From an uncultured Streptococcus sp. (lineage in GTDB: Bacteria > Bacillota > Bacilli > Lactobacillales > Streptococcaceae), in NCBI GenBank assembly GCA_934201655.1, contig CAKPXD010000015.1, forward strand, positions 1-16,974: 16,974 nucleotides of DNA. The letters are read 5' to 3'. Both the position numbers and the translations under genes were made by a program. Numbering within the stretch: the first letter of the stretch is position 1; every line of letters starts with the position of its first letter. The notes under the pieces were generated by a model that saw only the letters and a program-made list of their open reading frames with translations, was not told the DNA's origin and searched no databases. This document shows positions 7,063 through 13,845 of the stretch, one piece after another.

Positions 7063-7839
7063 TTAAAAATACTTCCTTCTTTGAGATTTCATGCCCTCGA
7101 ATGAAATCCCGTGATCTTTGTCAACACCTTTGCAAATACGATCCATAATCGCTTGACCATAGACTTCACCAATTTGGGCACTGCTTTTAAGATTACTTGT
7201 AATAATCGTACAATTACGGTTATCAAGAATTGAAAATAGGATTTCTTTGCTCCAATCCGTAACCTTCTCTGTGCCTAAATCGTCTAGTACAAGATAAGGC
7301 ACCTTCGACAAGCGGGTGACCCATTTTTGCTGAGTCTGGTCTGATGAACCGAAGTCGCTTCTGATTCTGGCAAGTAATTCTGGTATTTTGATAAACATAG
7401 CGTGTTTCTTCGTCTTATCTGAGACCTGCTTAATAATGCCATAGGCTAGATGACTCTTGCCAACCCCAGCAGGACCAAGAAATAGAACATTATTTGTATC
7501 TCCAGATATATAACCATCTGCTATTCTGATAGCAGCATTAAGCTTGTCCTTCTGGCTTTGGTCAGTGACCTGGTAATTGCCAAGCGTTGCCTGCTTCAGC
7601 TCTGAATTTACGATTGAAGAATTGAATAAGACATCAATTCTTCTGGCTTCCAGTCGTGTATCTTCCTGTTCCCAAAACTCATCTTGAAGTTTTTGCTCAT
7701 CTTTCTCAATCAGCTCCTTGGCACAGGCAAAACAAACTTTTTTGTCAACACCTTTAATGACAAACATCTGCTCTCCATGCTTTGAACAAACTTGATCACA
7801 CGAAGTCAAGTTTTGTTCGACATAATTATATAAACTCAT
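7063..7839 (-). CDS. DnaC-like helicase loader (AAA+ ATPase)
   Basis: The 258-residue protein is a DnaC/DnaI/IstB-type ATPase that loads the host replicative helicase at the phage origin. The N-terminus has a zinc-binding-like cluster (Cys14, Cys18, His21, Cys36, Cys39). The AAA+ domain has Walker A GPAGVGKS at 122-129, Walker B LVLDD at 183-187, a sensor-1-like TIITSN at 211-216 and basic residues near the C-terminus (RICKGVD, SQRRKYF). The ATG at 7839 overlaps the stop of the small gene upstream as ATGA. It pairs functionally with the replisome organizer at 8004-8870. Confidence 0.93.
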   Translation of the reverse strand: MSLYNYVEQNLTSCDQVCSKHGEQMFVIKGVDKKVCFACAKELIEKDEQKLQDEFWEQEDTRLEARRIDVLFNSSIVNSELKQATLGNYQVTDQSQKDKLNAAIRIADGYISGDTNNVLFLGPAGVGKSHLAYGIIKQVSDKTKKHAMFIKIPELLARIRSDFGSSDQTQQKWVTRLSKVPYLVLDDLGTEKVTDWSKEILFSILDNRNCTIITSNLKSSAQIGEVYGQAIMDRICKGVDKDHGISFEGMKSQRRKYF

Positions 7840-7994
7840 GTATATCCTCCCGACCTACTACAATCCATCATGAAGGCTAACTTCCCAAGCACTGCACGAG
7901 GATCAGGATGATTTATCATCATGTCTTTCTGCATTTCCCCTAACGGGTAAAATTGTTTTTCAAAAGCTTCGATTACTTCTTGTAAACTAACCAT
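7836..7994 (-). CDS. Small unknown protein between replisome organizer and loader
   Basis: This 52-codon frame begins at the ATG at 7994, with GAGGTG just upstream, nine bases after the replisome organizer stop, and ends in an ATGA overlap with the helicase loader gene. The product (MVSLQEVIEAFEKQFYPLGE...) looks helical and contains HPDPRAVLGKLAFMMDC. I cannot name a family. Small proteins at this place, between initiator and loader, are common in related phages; a role in replication is inferred from position only. Confidence 0.78.
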   Translation of the reverse strand: MVSLQEVIEAFEKQFYPLGEMQKDMMINHPDPRAVLGKLAFMMDCSRSGGYT

Positions 7995-8003
7995 TCTATC
8001 ACC

Positions 8004-8870
8004 TCAAATACCAATATCATTATCTGGCAAAACCTGCGCTTGTTTCATCGGCCTTTCATTCAGATATCCTTCAAATTTAGTGCCAAATAGAGTTTCAGGT
8101 CTAAGATACTTGCTCATGTTTGCATCATGTAACCATTGACTGACTTTTAAATCAATCACTTGCTTAAAATCTTCTAGACTATAGCCCTCTTTTAATCGTG
8201 ATTTTACAAAATTGACATTCTTTTCAACAAATTTAAAAGATTTTCCTGTTTTTTGATTTAGATAAGCTATCGGAATCCTAGAAACATAATTTTTAGGCTT
8301 GCTTTTTTGCACTTCAACAAGAGCATTTTCATCTAGCCATCCTGGCAAAACAACATCTTCTACTTGCCCTATATGTTTCTTTAATTCTTCTTCTTTATCT
8401 TCTTCTAATTCTTTATCTTTATCTATATCTGTTGCGTTACCTTGCGTTACTGTAACGTTACATGTAACGTTACTTTCTAGCAATTTCTTTTGATTTTCAC
8501 GATGCCGAGCAACCCTTTTTCTGGTTTGCTCTTTGATTTTTTCGATACCTTCAATGTTTTGATGTTTTTCCCAATTCGGCAAAGAAATGATTCCATCAAT
8601 AATTTCAATCATTCCATATTTTTCAAAAGTAGCTAGGGCAAATCTAACAGTATTGAGTGGTCTGCTGAATAGAGTTGAGAGCATTTCATCTGTATAATGC
8701 ACACGATTATTCATCATAAGCAACCCATTCCCACCTTCACGTCCAGCCAAAGTCAATATTTTGAACCAGATGACTAAAATAGCATCTCGCTCTGGCAATG
8801 CATCGATTAAGCGGATTTTTTCATCATCGAAAATATCTGTCGTAATCTTAATCCATTTAATTTCTGACAT
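8004..8870 (-). CDS. Replisome organizer / replication initiator
   Basis: The 288-residue protein matches phage replisome organizers. Residues 1-100 form the winged-helix N-terminal domain (IKWIKITTDIFDDEKI ... ISLPNWEKHQ, Phage_rep_org_N type). A basic stretch (TRKRVARHREN) and an acidic linker (residues 148-166) follow, then a conserved phage C-terminal domain (IPIAYLNQKTGKSFKF ... YLRPETLFGTKFEGYLN) that probably contacts helicase or loader. The ATG at 8870 is preceded by AAGG with almost no spacing and by AAAGG ten bases away. The gene contains the repeat cluster at 8432-8473, a likely origin bound by its own product. Confidence 0.93.
   Translation of the reverse strand: MSEIKWIKITTDIFDDEKIRLIDALPERDAILVIWFKILTLAGREGGNGLLMMNNRVHYTDEMLSTLFSRPLNTVRFALATFEKYGMIEIIDGIISLPNWEKHQNIEGIEKIKEQTRKRVARHRENQKKLLESNVTCNVTVTQGNATDIDKDKELEEDKEEELKKHIGQVEDVVLPGWLDENALVEVQKSKPKNYVSRIPIAYLNQKTGKSFKFVEKNVNFVKSRLKEGYSLEDFKQVIDLKVSQWLHDANMSKYLRPETLFGTKFEGYLNERPMKQAQVLPDNDIGI
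8379..8473. other. Candidate phage replication origin inside the initiator gene
   Basis: Two direct copies of TTGCGTTAC (8432-8440 and 8442-8450, 10-bp period) are followed by two GTAACGTTAC units (8452-8461 and 8464-8473) separated by AT, together a perfect 22-bp palindrome. The GTTAC/GTAAC core occurs six times in 38 bases. Beside it (8379-8430) is an AT-rich, strand-biased tract encoding the acidic linker, suitable as an unwinding element. Origins within replisome organizer genes are known in lactococcal and streptococcal phages; the assignment here is inference. Confidence 0.65.
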
Positions 8871-8872
8871 CC

Positions 8873-9133
8873 TTATATTGCCTTTCTAATGCGCATGTGC
8901 GCATGCCATTTTCTTGCTTGTTTTCGCTTAAATGCCGTCTGTGCCATATCTTCCCAAGTTTTGCGAGCTAAGGCTTCCACTAAATTCATTTTTTGCATTT
9001 CCAGATTATCAATCTTTGCTTCATATTCTTCCATATCGTGATAGCAACGTTTGACTTCATCTTTTAAAAATAAATATTCCTCAATCAATGATTTCATATT
9101 ATTAACGAAATCGTTGTTTTTCAAATTTTCCAT
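8873..9133 (-). CDS. Coiled-coil small phage protein, unknown function
   Basis: The 86-residue product is strongly helical, with a central heptad-like region (LIEEYLFLKDEVKRCYHDMEEYEAKIDNLEMQKMNLVEAL) and a basic C-terminus (KRKQARKWHAHMRIRKAI). I recognise no family. It directly precedes the replisome organizer (stop-to-start gap of two bases), so a replication-linked role is possible but unproven. Its last codons contain a short perfect inverted repeat, ATGCGCA-TG-TGCGCAT (8889-8904). Confidence 0.75.
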   Translation of the reverse strand: MENLKNNDFVNNMKSLIEEYLFLKDEVKRCYHDMEEYEAKIDNLEMQKMNLVEALARKTWEDMAQTAFKRKQARKWHAHMRIRKAI

Positions 9134-9142
9134 ATTATCTCC

Positions 9143-9403
9143 TTAAAACGCCAGTTCGTCTCGCTCTTTATAATTTTGGTACATCATCCGTAACCACATT
9201 CCGTCAATTTTTTCAAATTGATCAAGAGTAAGATAATAAATCTGTTGCTCGAACCAATAAGCAAAATCTTCGAAATTATCGATCACAACAAAATTGTCAT
9301 ATATCTCAGCATAATAACTGTCTCCGTAAAAATTCCCGCAAATCGAATAGACATAAAAATAATCTCTATGCTGACTTTCTTTTCTGTAGATTTTTAGTTT
9401 CAT
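9143..9403 (-). CDS. Aromatic-rich small phage protein, unknown function
   Basis: This 86-residue protein is rich in Tyr, Phe and Trp (DYFYVYSICGNFYGDSYYAEIYDNF), with an N-terminal beta-rich half and a C-terminal helical half (FAYWFEQQIYYLTLDQFEKIDG). No membrane segment or recognised motif is seen. It lies nine bases after the SSB stop codon and nine before the coiled-coil gene, within the replication block. Confidence 0.72.
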   Translation of the reverse strand: MKLKIYRKESQHRDYFYVYSICGNFYGDSYYAEIYDNFVVIDNFEDFAYWFEQQIYYLTLDQFEKIDGMWLRMMYQNYKERDELAF

Positions 9404-9412
9404 TTTTCAACC

Positions 9413-9811
9413 TCAAAATGGAAGTCCATCATCACTGACATCTGGAACATTTGGTGCTTGGTCATATAGGCTGTTTGTGTTAGCAGCATTGTCTTTCTTT
9501 TCTAAAGTTTGGAATTTTTCTACAACAACTTCCGTAACATAGACACGCTGACCTTGTTGATTTTCATAATTTCTGGTTTGTATCCGTCCAACAACAGCGA
9601 TCAAAGCCCCTTTTTTTGTCCAATTAGCCAAATTTTCAGCACTAGTTCCCCAAATCACGCAATTGATAAAATCCGCTTCTCTCTCCCCATCGCTATTTTT
9701 AAAATTACGATTAACAGCCAGATTAAATATAGCGACTGATTGACCGCTAGGAGTCTGCTTCAATTCAGCATCTCTTGTCATTCGTCCTATAAGTGTTACA
9801 TTATTTATCAT
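9413..9811 (-). CDS. ssb: Single-stranded DNA-binding protein
   Basis: The 132-residue protein is a bacterial-type SSB: N-terminal OB fold beginning [20 protein letters not shown], with FNLAVNR and FINCVIWG strands and the [21 protein letters not shown] segment, a short linker, and the acidic tip DDGLPF that recruits partner proteins. It coats single-stranded DNA during phage replication and recombination. The length is shorter than chromosomal SSBs because the linker is short, as is usual for phages. The ATG at 9811 overlaps the DUF1372 stop as ATGA and follows GGGAGAGG. Confidence 0.97.
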   Translation of the reverse strand: MINNVTLIGRMTRDAELKQTPSGQSVAIFNLAVNRNFKNSDGEREADFINCVIWGTSAENLANWTKKGALIAVVGRIQTRNYENQQGQRVYVTEVVVEKFQTLEKKDNAANTNSLYDQAPNVPDVSDDGLPF

Positions 9812-10083
9812 TTTCCTCTCCCTTTCAAATAATTGGGGATCTCGTCACCGATTTCTAATTGATCGTACTGATCGGCTGATACCAAGAACTTGCCATAAGC
9901 CCCGGCCGTGACCGTGTAATGCCCGTTTATTATCTCTTTGTCCGTGATGTAGCCGTGCATTTCAGCGCCTGCATTATCGACCTGATAGATGATAATTTGT
10001 TGTTTAGGCTTGCTAAGGATCGCCCCCGCATAAAACGAGATGATGCATGAGGCCATAAAAAATATTAGTTTAATCTCGGTCAT
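9808..10083 (-). CDS. DUF1372 membrane-anchored phage protein
   Basis: This 91-residue protein matches DUF1372, a family common in streptococcal phages and of unknown function. It has one N-terminal membrane segment ([18 protein letters not shown]) and an outside or inside soluble part with beta-like segments ([40 protein letters not shown]). The frame opens at a TTG at 10098, but AGGAGG lies between it and the ATG at 10083, which is chosen. The gene is visibly richer in G and C than its neighbours, suggesting separate acquisition. Confidence 0.85.
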   Translation of the reverse strand: MTEIKLIFFMASCIISFYAGAILSKPKQQIIIYQVDNAGAEMHGYITDKEIINGHYTVTAGAYGKFLVSADQYDQLEIGDEIPNYLKGRGK

Positions 10084-10094
10084 GGTCGACCTCC

Positions 10095-10376
10095 TCAAAC
10101 AAACAAACTAGCAAGCAAGAGCAGACCTGCATATATAATAGCGCTCACGAGACCGCGATACACAGTATTCAAGAACTCTTCTTCGTAATCTTCTTTTTTC
10201 AATTTTTCTTTAGGGAGAATATAAGTAAATAATACATCCAATCCAAACGATTGCCAAAATGAAATCTTGTGAACATCAATTATTGTTATCATGATTTTGT
10301 TCCAGCCAAATTGGACTACCAACGTTGATGCAATGATACCAATGATTGCTAGAATCACAGTAGCTATTTTCTTCAT
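10095..10376 (-). CDS. Small membrane protein, unknown function
   Basis: The 93-residue protein has two clear hydrophobic segments, at about residues 3-23 (IATVILAIIGIIASTLVVQF) and 76-93 (SAIIYAGLLLLASLFV), and a weaker one near 44-54, joined by a charged stretch (PKEKLKKEDYEEEF). No family is recognised. The ATG at 10376 overlaps the stop of the ribbon-helix-helix gene as ATGA. Roles in host takeover or superinfection immunity are possible for such proteins but nothing here shows one. Confidence 0.75.
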   Translation of the reverse strand: MKKIATVILAIIGIIASTLVVQFGWNKIMITIIDVHKISFWQSFGLDVLFTYILPKEKLKKEDYEEEFLNTVYRGLVSAIIYAGLLLLASLFV

Positions 10377-10579
10377 TCTTCCACCTCCTTATCACGCAAT
10401 ATTTCTCTAGCACAAGTAAGATAATAGTGAAATACCTCATCTGATACACACTTGCTTATTAACTCATCTAGTGATTTCTCGACAACTTCGGATTTATTTT
10501 TATATCCATAATATAGCTTCAAAGCCTCAAGATGCTCGAATAAATCGTTAGTCAAGGTAATTTGGATTTTCTTGCTCAT
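10373..10579 (-). CDS. Ribbon-helix-helix (CopG-like) small protein
   Basis: The first 43 of 68 residues fit a ribbon-helix-helix DNA-binding fold: strand KKIQITLTND, helix LFEHLEALKLYYG, turn YKNKSE, helix VVEKSLDELI. Such proteins bind DNA as dimers as repressors or antitoxins. The ATG at 10579 follows AGGAGGTG. It is coupled by ATGA overlap to a small membrane protein; this is not enough to call a toxin-antitoxin pair. The C-terminal 25 residues are acidic and helical. Confidence 0.75.
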   Translation of the reverse strand: MSKKIQITLTNDLFEHLEALKLYYGYKNKSEVVEKSLDELISKCVSDEVFHYYLTCAREILRDKEVEE

Positions 10580-10589
10580 CTTACACCTC

Positions 10590-10823
10590 CTATTTTTTAC
10601 CTCTCATAAATTTCGGCATTTCGCCGTGATATTCTTCGTAATGGAAATATTTTCTGCAACACTCGGCGTATTCATAGGTTTTATTAACCTTTAATTTTCG
10701 CTTGAGTGTTTTCTTAAATTTCTTCGGTCATACAGCGAATGGAATTTTATCTTCAACAACTATCCAGGCTATAAAATATCTATACGAATAATTATAGTGT
10801 TTTCGTTTTTGTCTAAGGTTCAT
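10590..10823 (-). pseudogene. Small phage gene interrupted by an in-frame TGA
   Basis: From an ATG at 10823, overlapping the DUF1642 stop as ATGA and preceded by GGAGGTGG, the frame encodes 31 residues (MNLRQKRKHYNYSYRYF...), then TGA at 10728-10730, then 45 further in-frame residues with the same basic, aromatic character (PKKFKKTLKRKLK ... PKFMRGKK) before TAG at 10590. The intact-looking frame on both sides indicates a nonsense change, for example CGA to TGA. The next base is C (TGAC), a leaky stop context in bacteria, so some readthrough is conceivable. Product family unknown. Confidence 0.8.
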
Positions 10824-11314
10824 TCTTCCACCTCCTCAACTCCCACGCCTTCGCAATCAAACACCCATCCGAAGTCTGCGTCTTCTAGTTCTTTTTTGGT
10901 TGCTTTATAATTCATATCTAATATATTCTGACTAAAATAAACATTAGGTCTATGAAACGGCTTAACTAAAGGTTGACCGTTTGACAACGTTACTTTGTAC
11001 CGTTTCTCTTTCTTGGCCTCGTAGCCGTCAAGCCAAGCACGGGCAAAGAGTTCTGGATTATCCCAATACCATTCTGCAACTCTATCAGACATACTTGCGT
11101 CTATTGAGTATGACAATGTAAGTCCGTGTTTTTTCTGTTCTTCAATAAAATCAGCTATATACTGCGGAACTACTGGCTTTTGTGGTTCATTTGAGAATCC
11201 TTCAATAATATTTATAGCCATTTCAAGGCCTGCTATATACCCCTTTCTTTCTGGGCTTGATTTAGCTAGTAATACTTCAGTTCTAATTATGGAAATCAAT
11301 TCCTGCTTATTCAT
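10820..11314 (-). CDS. DUF1642 phage protein
   Basis: This 164-residue protein matches DUF1642, a family found in streptococcal and lactococcal phages with no known function. Typical segments are VPQYIADFIEEQKKHG, the FARAWLDGYEAKKEKRYKVTL stretch and a C-terminal part ending in an acidic tail. The frame opens at a TTG at 11329, but GAGGAG follows that codon and the ATG at 11314 is better spaced, so it is chosen; it overlaps the DUF3310 gene by eight bases. Part of the early accessory cluster. Confidence 0.88.
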   Translation of the reverse strand: MNKQELISIIRTEVLLAKSSPERKGYIAGLEMAINIIEGFSNEPQKPVVPQYIADFIEEQKKHGLTLSYSIDASMSDRVAEWYWDNPELFARAWLDGYEAKKEKRYKVTLSNGQPLVKPFHRPNVYFSQNILDMNYKATKKELEDADFGWVFDCEGVGVEEVEE

Positions 11315-11573
11315 TTTCCATCTCCTCAATCAGCCATTCCAGATTCTTTCTGGCTTTTTTCAGGTCTTCCAGTCCGTTCTTGCTCTGAAATCGCAATAGA
11401 TATTTAATCGCATTGCCCCAATAGAAGCCCTGCACAGCTGATAAATTGCCCGCAAAGTTTCGGACTACATCAATAGCCTCAAGCCCAAACTTCCCTTTGT
11501 AGTGACTTGGATTGTTGACTTTGTCTTCTTCGATCATTTCATCAAGCACTTGTTCATACGATTTTTCTTTCAT
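11307..11573 (-). CDS. DUF3310 (SaV-like) phage protein
   Basis: The 88-residue protein matches DUF3310, a nucleotide-kinase-like/SaV-type phage family of uncertain function. The signature is NNPSHYKGKFGLEAIDVVRNF, then GFYWGNAIKYLLRF and KNGLEDLKKARKNLEWLIE. The ATG at 11573 follows AAGGAGG. It is usually encoded among early genes, as here. No residue of the pattern appears to be missing. Confidence 0.9.
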   Translation of the reverse strand: MKEKSYEQVLDEMIEEDKVNNPSHYKGKFGLEAIDVVRNFAGNLSAVQGFYWGNAIKYLLRFQSKNGLEDLKKARKNLEWLIEEMENE

Positions 11574-11585
11574 TTCAAATCCTCC

Positions 11586-11843
11586 TTACTTTCGACACCC
11601 GCTGAGATCTTCTTCATCCCAATTTCGCATTTTAAAAGTCCGTTTTTTTCGTTCTTCTTGACTACGTAGCACGGCTTGACGCACAGCATATTCTTGTGCT
11701 GCCAAAACATACATGGCTTGTAAATCAAGCAATTCTTCTGCTTCACGCTTTTTTTCAGCCTTTCGCCATTCCAGATATTGGCAAAACGCTCCCATCATGA
11801 AGAACATCATCAACGTAATAATTCCACCTAAAACCTCACTCAT
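11586..11843 (-). CDS. Small single-pass membrane protein, unknown function
   Basis: The 85-residue protein has one N-terminal membrane segment (LGGIITLMMFFMMGAF) followed by a long charged helix (EWRKAEKKREAEELLDLQAMYVLAAQEYAVRQAV) and a basic C-terminus. No family is recognised. The ATG at 11843 overlaps the preceding gene by eight bases. The membrane helix plus cytoplasmic coiled region resembles its upstream neighbour in architecture, and the two may work together. Confidence 0.75.
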   Translation of the reverse strand: MSEVLGGIITLMMFFMMGAFCQYLEWRKAEKKREAEELLDLQAMYVLAAQEYAVRQAVLRSQEERKKRTFKMRNWDEEDLSGCRK

Positions 11844-12117
11844 TATTCAACCCAATCCTTTCTCTTATCAACTTATCATCCTGCTCAAGGTATGAAATTC
11901 TAACAGCATTGTTTCTCATACTGTCTCTGTTATCGGTTATTTGAGAGCGAAGATCTTTGATTTGATGATTTCTATCGTCTTCAATCTTCACCACAAAAAC
12001 AACTGCAACAAGTAGGCAGAGACTCAACCCGATAACTAACAATTTCAAATCTGCCAATGTCCTGCTTAAATAAACATTTTCATGCTTTAACAAATGTATC
12101 TCATCTCTAATACTCAA
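11836..12117 (-). CDS. Membrane protein with flanking coiled coils, unknown function
   Basis: A central membrane segment (LLVIGLSLCLLVAVVFVV) separates a short N-terminal helix from a C-terminal coiled-coil-like stretch (DDRNHQIKDLRSQITDNRDSM). The ATG at 12141 has AAGGGG directly against it with no spacing, whereas AGGAGG lies seven bases before a TTG at 12117; the TTG start, giving about 93 residues, is preferred, and 101 residues from the ATG is the alternative. Function unknown; early operon. Confidence 0.72.
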   Translation of the reverse strand: MSIRDEIHLLKHENVYLSRTLADLKLLVIGLSLCLLVAVVFVVKIEDDRNHQIKDLRSQITDNRDSMRNNAVRISYLEQDDKLIRERIGLNNE

Positions 12118-12150
12118 AACCTGTCCTCCTGCCCAGTTCATCCCCTTTTT

Positions 12151-12417
12151 TTAAATAACGATATTTTCTTGAATGAATTTATCCAATTCATACTTATCGA
12201 TGCGCTTGGTTCCATCAATTTGATAAAGATTCAATCCCTTCTTAATCCATTTTCTGATGGTGTTTGAACTACAATCTGCATAGTGTGATGCAGTTTCTAT
12301 TGAAAACCAACGTTTTTCTGCTACCTCTTGGTCCAAGAATTCAGTGAACGATTCTTTAAATTGAGTTCGTACCGCTGTTCTTATTCCATTTTCAAATTCT
12401 TCGCTTAGAATATTCAT
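12151..12417 (-). CDS. Excisionase-like helix-turn-helix protein
   Basis: This 88-residue protein has an excisionase/MerR-like HTH of the HTH_17 type: WFSIETASHYADCSSNTIRKWIKKGLNLYQIDGTKRIDKYELDKFI, about residues 37-82, with a helical N-terminal extension. Such proteins bend DNA at attachment sites or regulate early genes. The frame opens at TTG 12429, but GGAG lies between it and the ATG at 12417, which is chosen. The gene is far from the integrase, so a role in excision is possible but not shown. Confidence 0.8.
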   Translation of the reverse strand: MNILSEEFENGIRTAVRTQFKESFTEFLDQEVAEKRWFSIETASHYADCSSNTIRKWIKKGLNLYQIDGTKRIDKYELDKFIQENIVI

Positions 12418-12433
12418 TTTCAACTCCAATGTA

Positions 12434-12492
12434 TGTTATAATATAAATGTTTTATTTTTGTTGAGCACTTCACTTGTTTTGGGAAGTGTTTT
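12434..12492 (+). promoter_or_regulatory. Candidate antisense mini-transcript: extended -10 promoter and terminator
   Basis: On the plus strand TGtTATAAT (12434-12442) is a perfect extended -10, with only a weak -35. About 30 bases after it, CACTTC...GAAGTG (12467-12488) forms a stem followed by seven Ts. Together they would give an RNA of about 45 bases, antisense to the early operon leader between two regulatory genes. The stem is short; on the minus strand it has no U-run, so it does not end the early transcript. Confidence 0.4.
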
Positions 12493-12497
12493 TTTAT

Positions 12498-12926
12498 TTA
12501 TCCAACCAAACTCATCTGTCCGTTGCGGGCTTTGATTTCAAGCTTGGTATTCGCTGATGGCTCCCAGCTATTCCAGTAGTCAAATGCTTGTTCTTCGTCC
12601 TTCCGCTTCAATAAGTCATAGCGAGGGATTCTGAAATAGTCCTTGAAGTCTTTAGCAGCCTGAGAAAATACAGATTGTGCAAAATGTCGGTCACGGTATG
12701 CTTGGCTATCCTTGCCACCGAGCAGAGCCACGACTTTTTTCTTACGCAATTTTTCCAATGCTAGGCAAACTGAAGGATTCACTGGTTGCTCATTTTTTAA
12801 ATAGTCAACATCGATAGCTAAAGTTTCTTGATTTTGTTTTAACTCTTTTTGAGTCTGCAAGACTTGAATTAAAATATCTTCCTGAGTAAGTTCATTTTGA
12901 TTGACTTGCATAATTTCTGATGTCAT
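12498..12926 (-). CDS. ORF6C-domain protein (antirepressor-like)
   Basis: The 142-residue protein consists of a short helical N-terminus and an ORF6C domain, the C-terminal domain of many phage antirepressors: CLALEKLRKKKVVALLGGKDSQAYRDR, then VFSQAAKDFKDYFRIPRYDLL, then FDYWNSWEPS. No N-terminal Bro, AntA or KilA-N domain is present, so it is a stand-alone ORF6C protein; such genes are common in streptococcal phages. The ATG at 12926 overlaps the preceding stop as ATGA and follows AAGGAG. Regulation of early genes is inferred. Confidence 0.88.
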   Translation of the reverse strand: MTSEIMQVNQNELTQEDILIQVLQTQKELKQNQETLAIDVDYLKNEQPVNPSVCLALEKLRKKKVVALLGGKDSQAYRDRHFAQSVFSQAAKDFKDYFRIPRYDLLKRKDEEQAFDYWNSWEPSANTKLEIKARNGQMSLVG

Positions 12927-13831
12927 AATAATTCTCCTTCTAAAATGTCGCTTTCTTTGCGAATGTCGTTCAGGTCGTTGAAGAAACGAAGACCACGGCT
13001 GATAAAACTATCAAATTCATTTCTTATAATTCCATCTGCTTTCAGGACCTTTTCTTCATCAGCGTAGATCAGACCACCCATGCTTGCTAAGAAATCATTT
13101 CCCTTTTGAAGCAGGCTTGTGATATTCTTGTAAGCCGAGATTTGTTTCTGTACATTATTAAGTTGCCCTTGCGACTCTTCAATAGCTCGTGTCAATTCAT
13201 CATACTGAGCAGATTTCTTGTCAACCTCTTCACGCTGTGCCAGTGTATCTTTCAGTTGCTTCTCGATGAATTCAGAGCGCTCTTCCATTGCTTTTACAGT
13301 TTTGGAAAGTTCCTTGTTTTTCTCTAACAACTGCTTATTTAGGTCCTGTGTAGCTTTGTAATCATCCGGAATGACTTCCTTGATGGTTTCTTTTACTTCT
13401 ACTTTAGAAGACTTAATTTTCTCATTTTCAGCTTTTAAAAGCTCATTTGCTTTTTGGCTGATTTTGAGTTTATTTTTTAGTTCTTGCAATTCTCTGACAG
13501 TCGGACTGTCACCTTGCTCAATCCTGTCAATTTGAGCCTTCTGTTCGTCATCTGGAAGAGTTGCGATAAGGTAGAGTGCGTTAATGCCTAAATTCTGTGA
13601 CGTCACAGAATATGGAAGTTCTTTTGCTACTTTCATAAACTGATTAGCAACTGTCTGGCTGAACTCTATTTTCTTCAACCATTCCATAAATTGGCCATGA
13701 ACTAAATCATTTTCTTTTACATGATTTAACCTTCTGCCGATTTCCCAGATGGACTGACCGGCTATTTGCTTATGGTGACTAATTTCTAGCTCAATCTGAG
13801 TTAAATTATTTGATAATGTTACTTCGTTCAC
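12923..13831 (-). CDS. DUF3102 protein with long coiled coil
   Basis: The 302-residue protein starts with a DUF3102 domain (ISHHKQIAGQSIWEIGRRLNHVKENDLVHGQFMEWL ... SQTVANQFMKVA ... LGINALYLIATLP; about residues 14-110), followed by a long coiled coil (about 115-245) and a C-terminal helical part. The family is frequent in Gram-positive phages and plasmids next to early regulators; its function is not established. The start is a GTG at 13831, with AAGGA eight bases upstream and no nearby ATG. A perfect 20-bp palindrome lies inside the gene at 13592-13611. Confidence 0.88.
   Translation of the reverse strand: MNEVTLSNNLTQIELEISHHKQIAGQSIWEIGRRLNHVKENDLVHGQFMEWLKKIEFSQTVANQFMKVAKELPYSVTSQNLGINALYLIATLPDDEQKAQIDRIEQGDSPTVRELQELKNKLKISQKANELLKAENEKIKSSKVEVKETIKEVIPDDYKATQDLNKQLLEKNKELSKTVKAMEERSEFIEKQLKDTLAQREEVDKKSAQYDELTRAIEESQGQLNNVQKQISAYKNITSLLQKGNDFLASMGGLIYADEEKVLKADGIIRNEFDSFISRGLRFFNDLNDIRKESDILEGELL
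13592..13611. repeat. Perfect 20-bp palindrome inside the DUF3102 gene
   Basis: ATTCTGTGAC is followed directly by its exact reverse complement, GTCACAGAAT. It encodes the YSVTSQN part of the DUF3102 domain. The perfect 20-bp dyad is long enough to be unlikely by chance in a window this size, and could be a binding site for a dimeric regulator; the coding constraint may also contribute. Confidence 0.75.
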
Positions 13832-13845
13832 ACGCCGATTCCTTT

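Noticed and set aside
8889..8904. ATGCGCA-TG-TGCGCAT as a regulatory hairpin before the replisome organizer
   Set aside because: The loop is only two bases, it is in coding sequence (AHMRI), and there is no U-run; chance or codon constraint suffices.
10095..10579. Toxin-antitoxin pair made of the ribbon-helix-helix protein and the membrane protein
   Set aside because: The only support is ATGA coupling, which is shared by many genes of this operon; the membrane protein does not resemble a known toxin.
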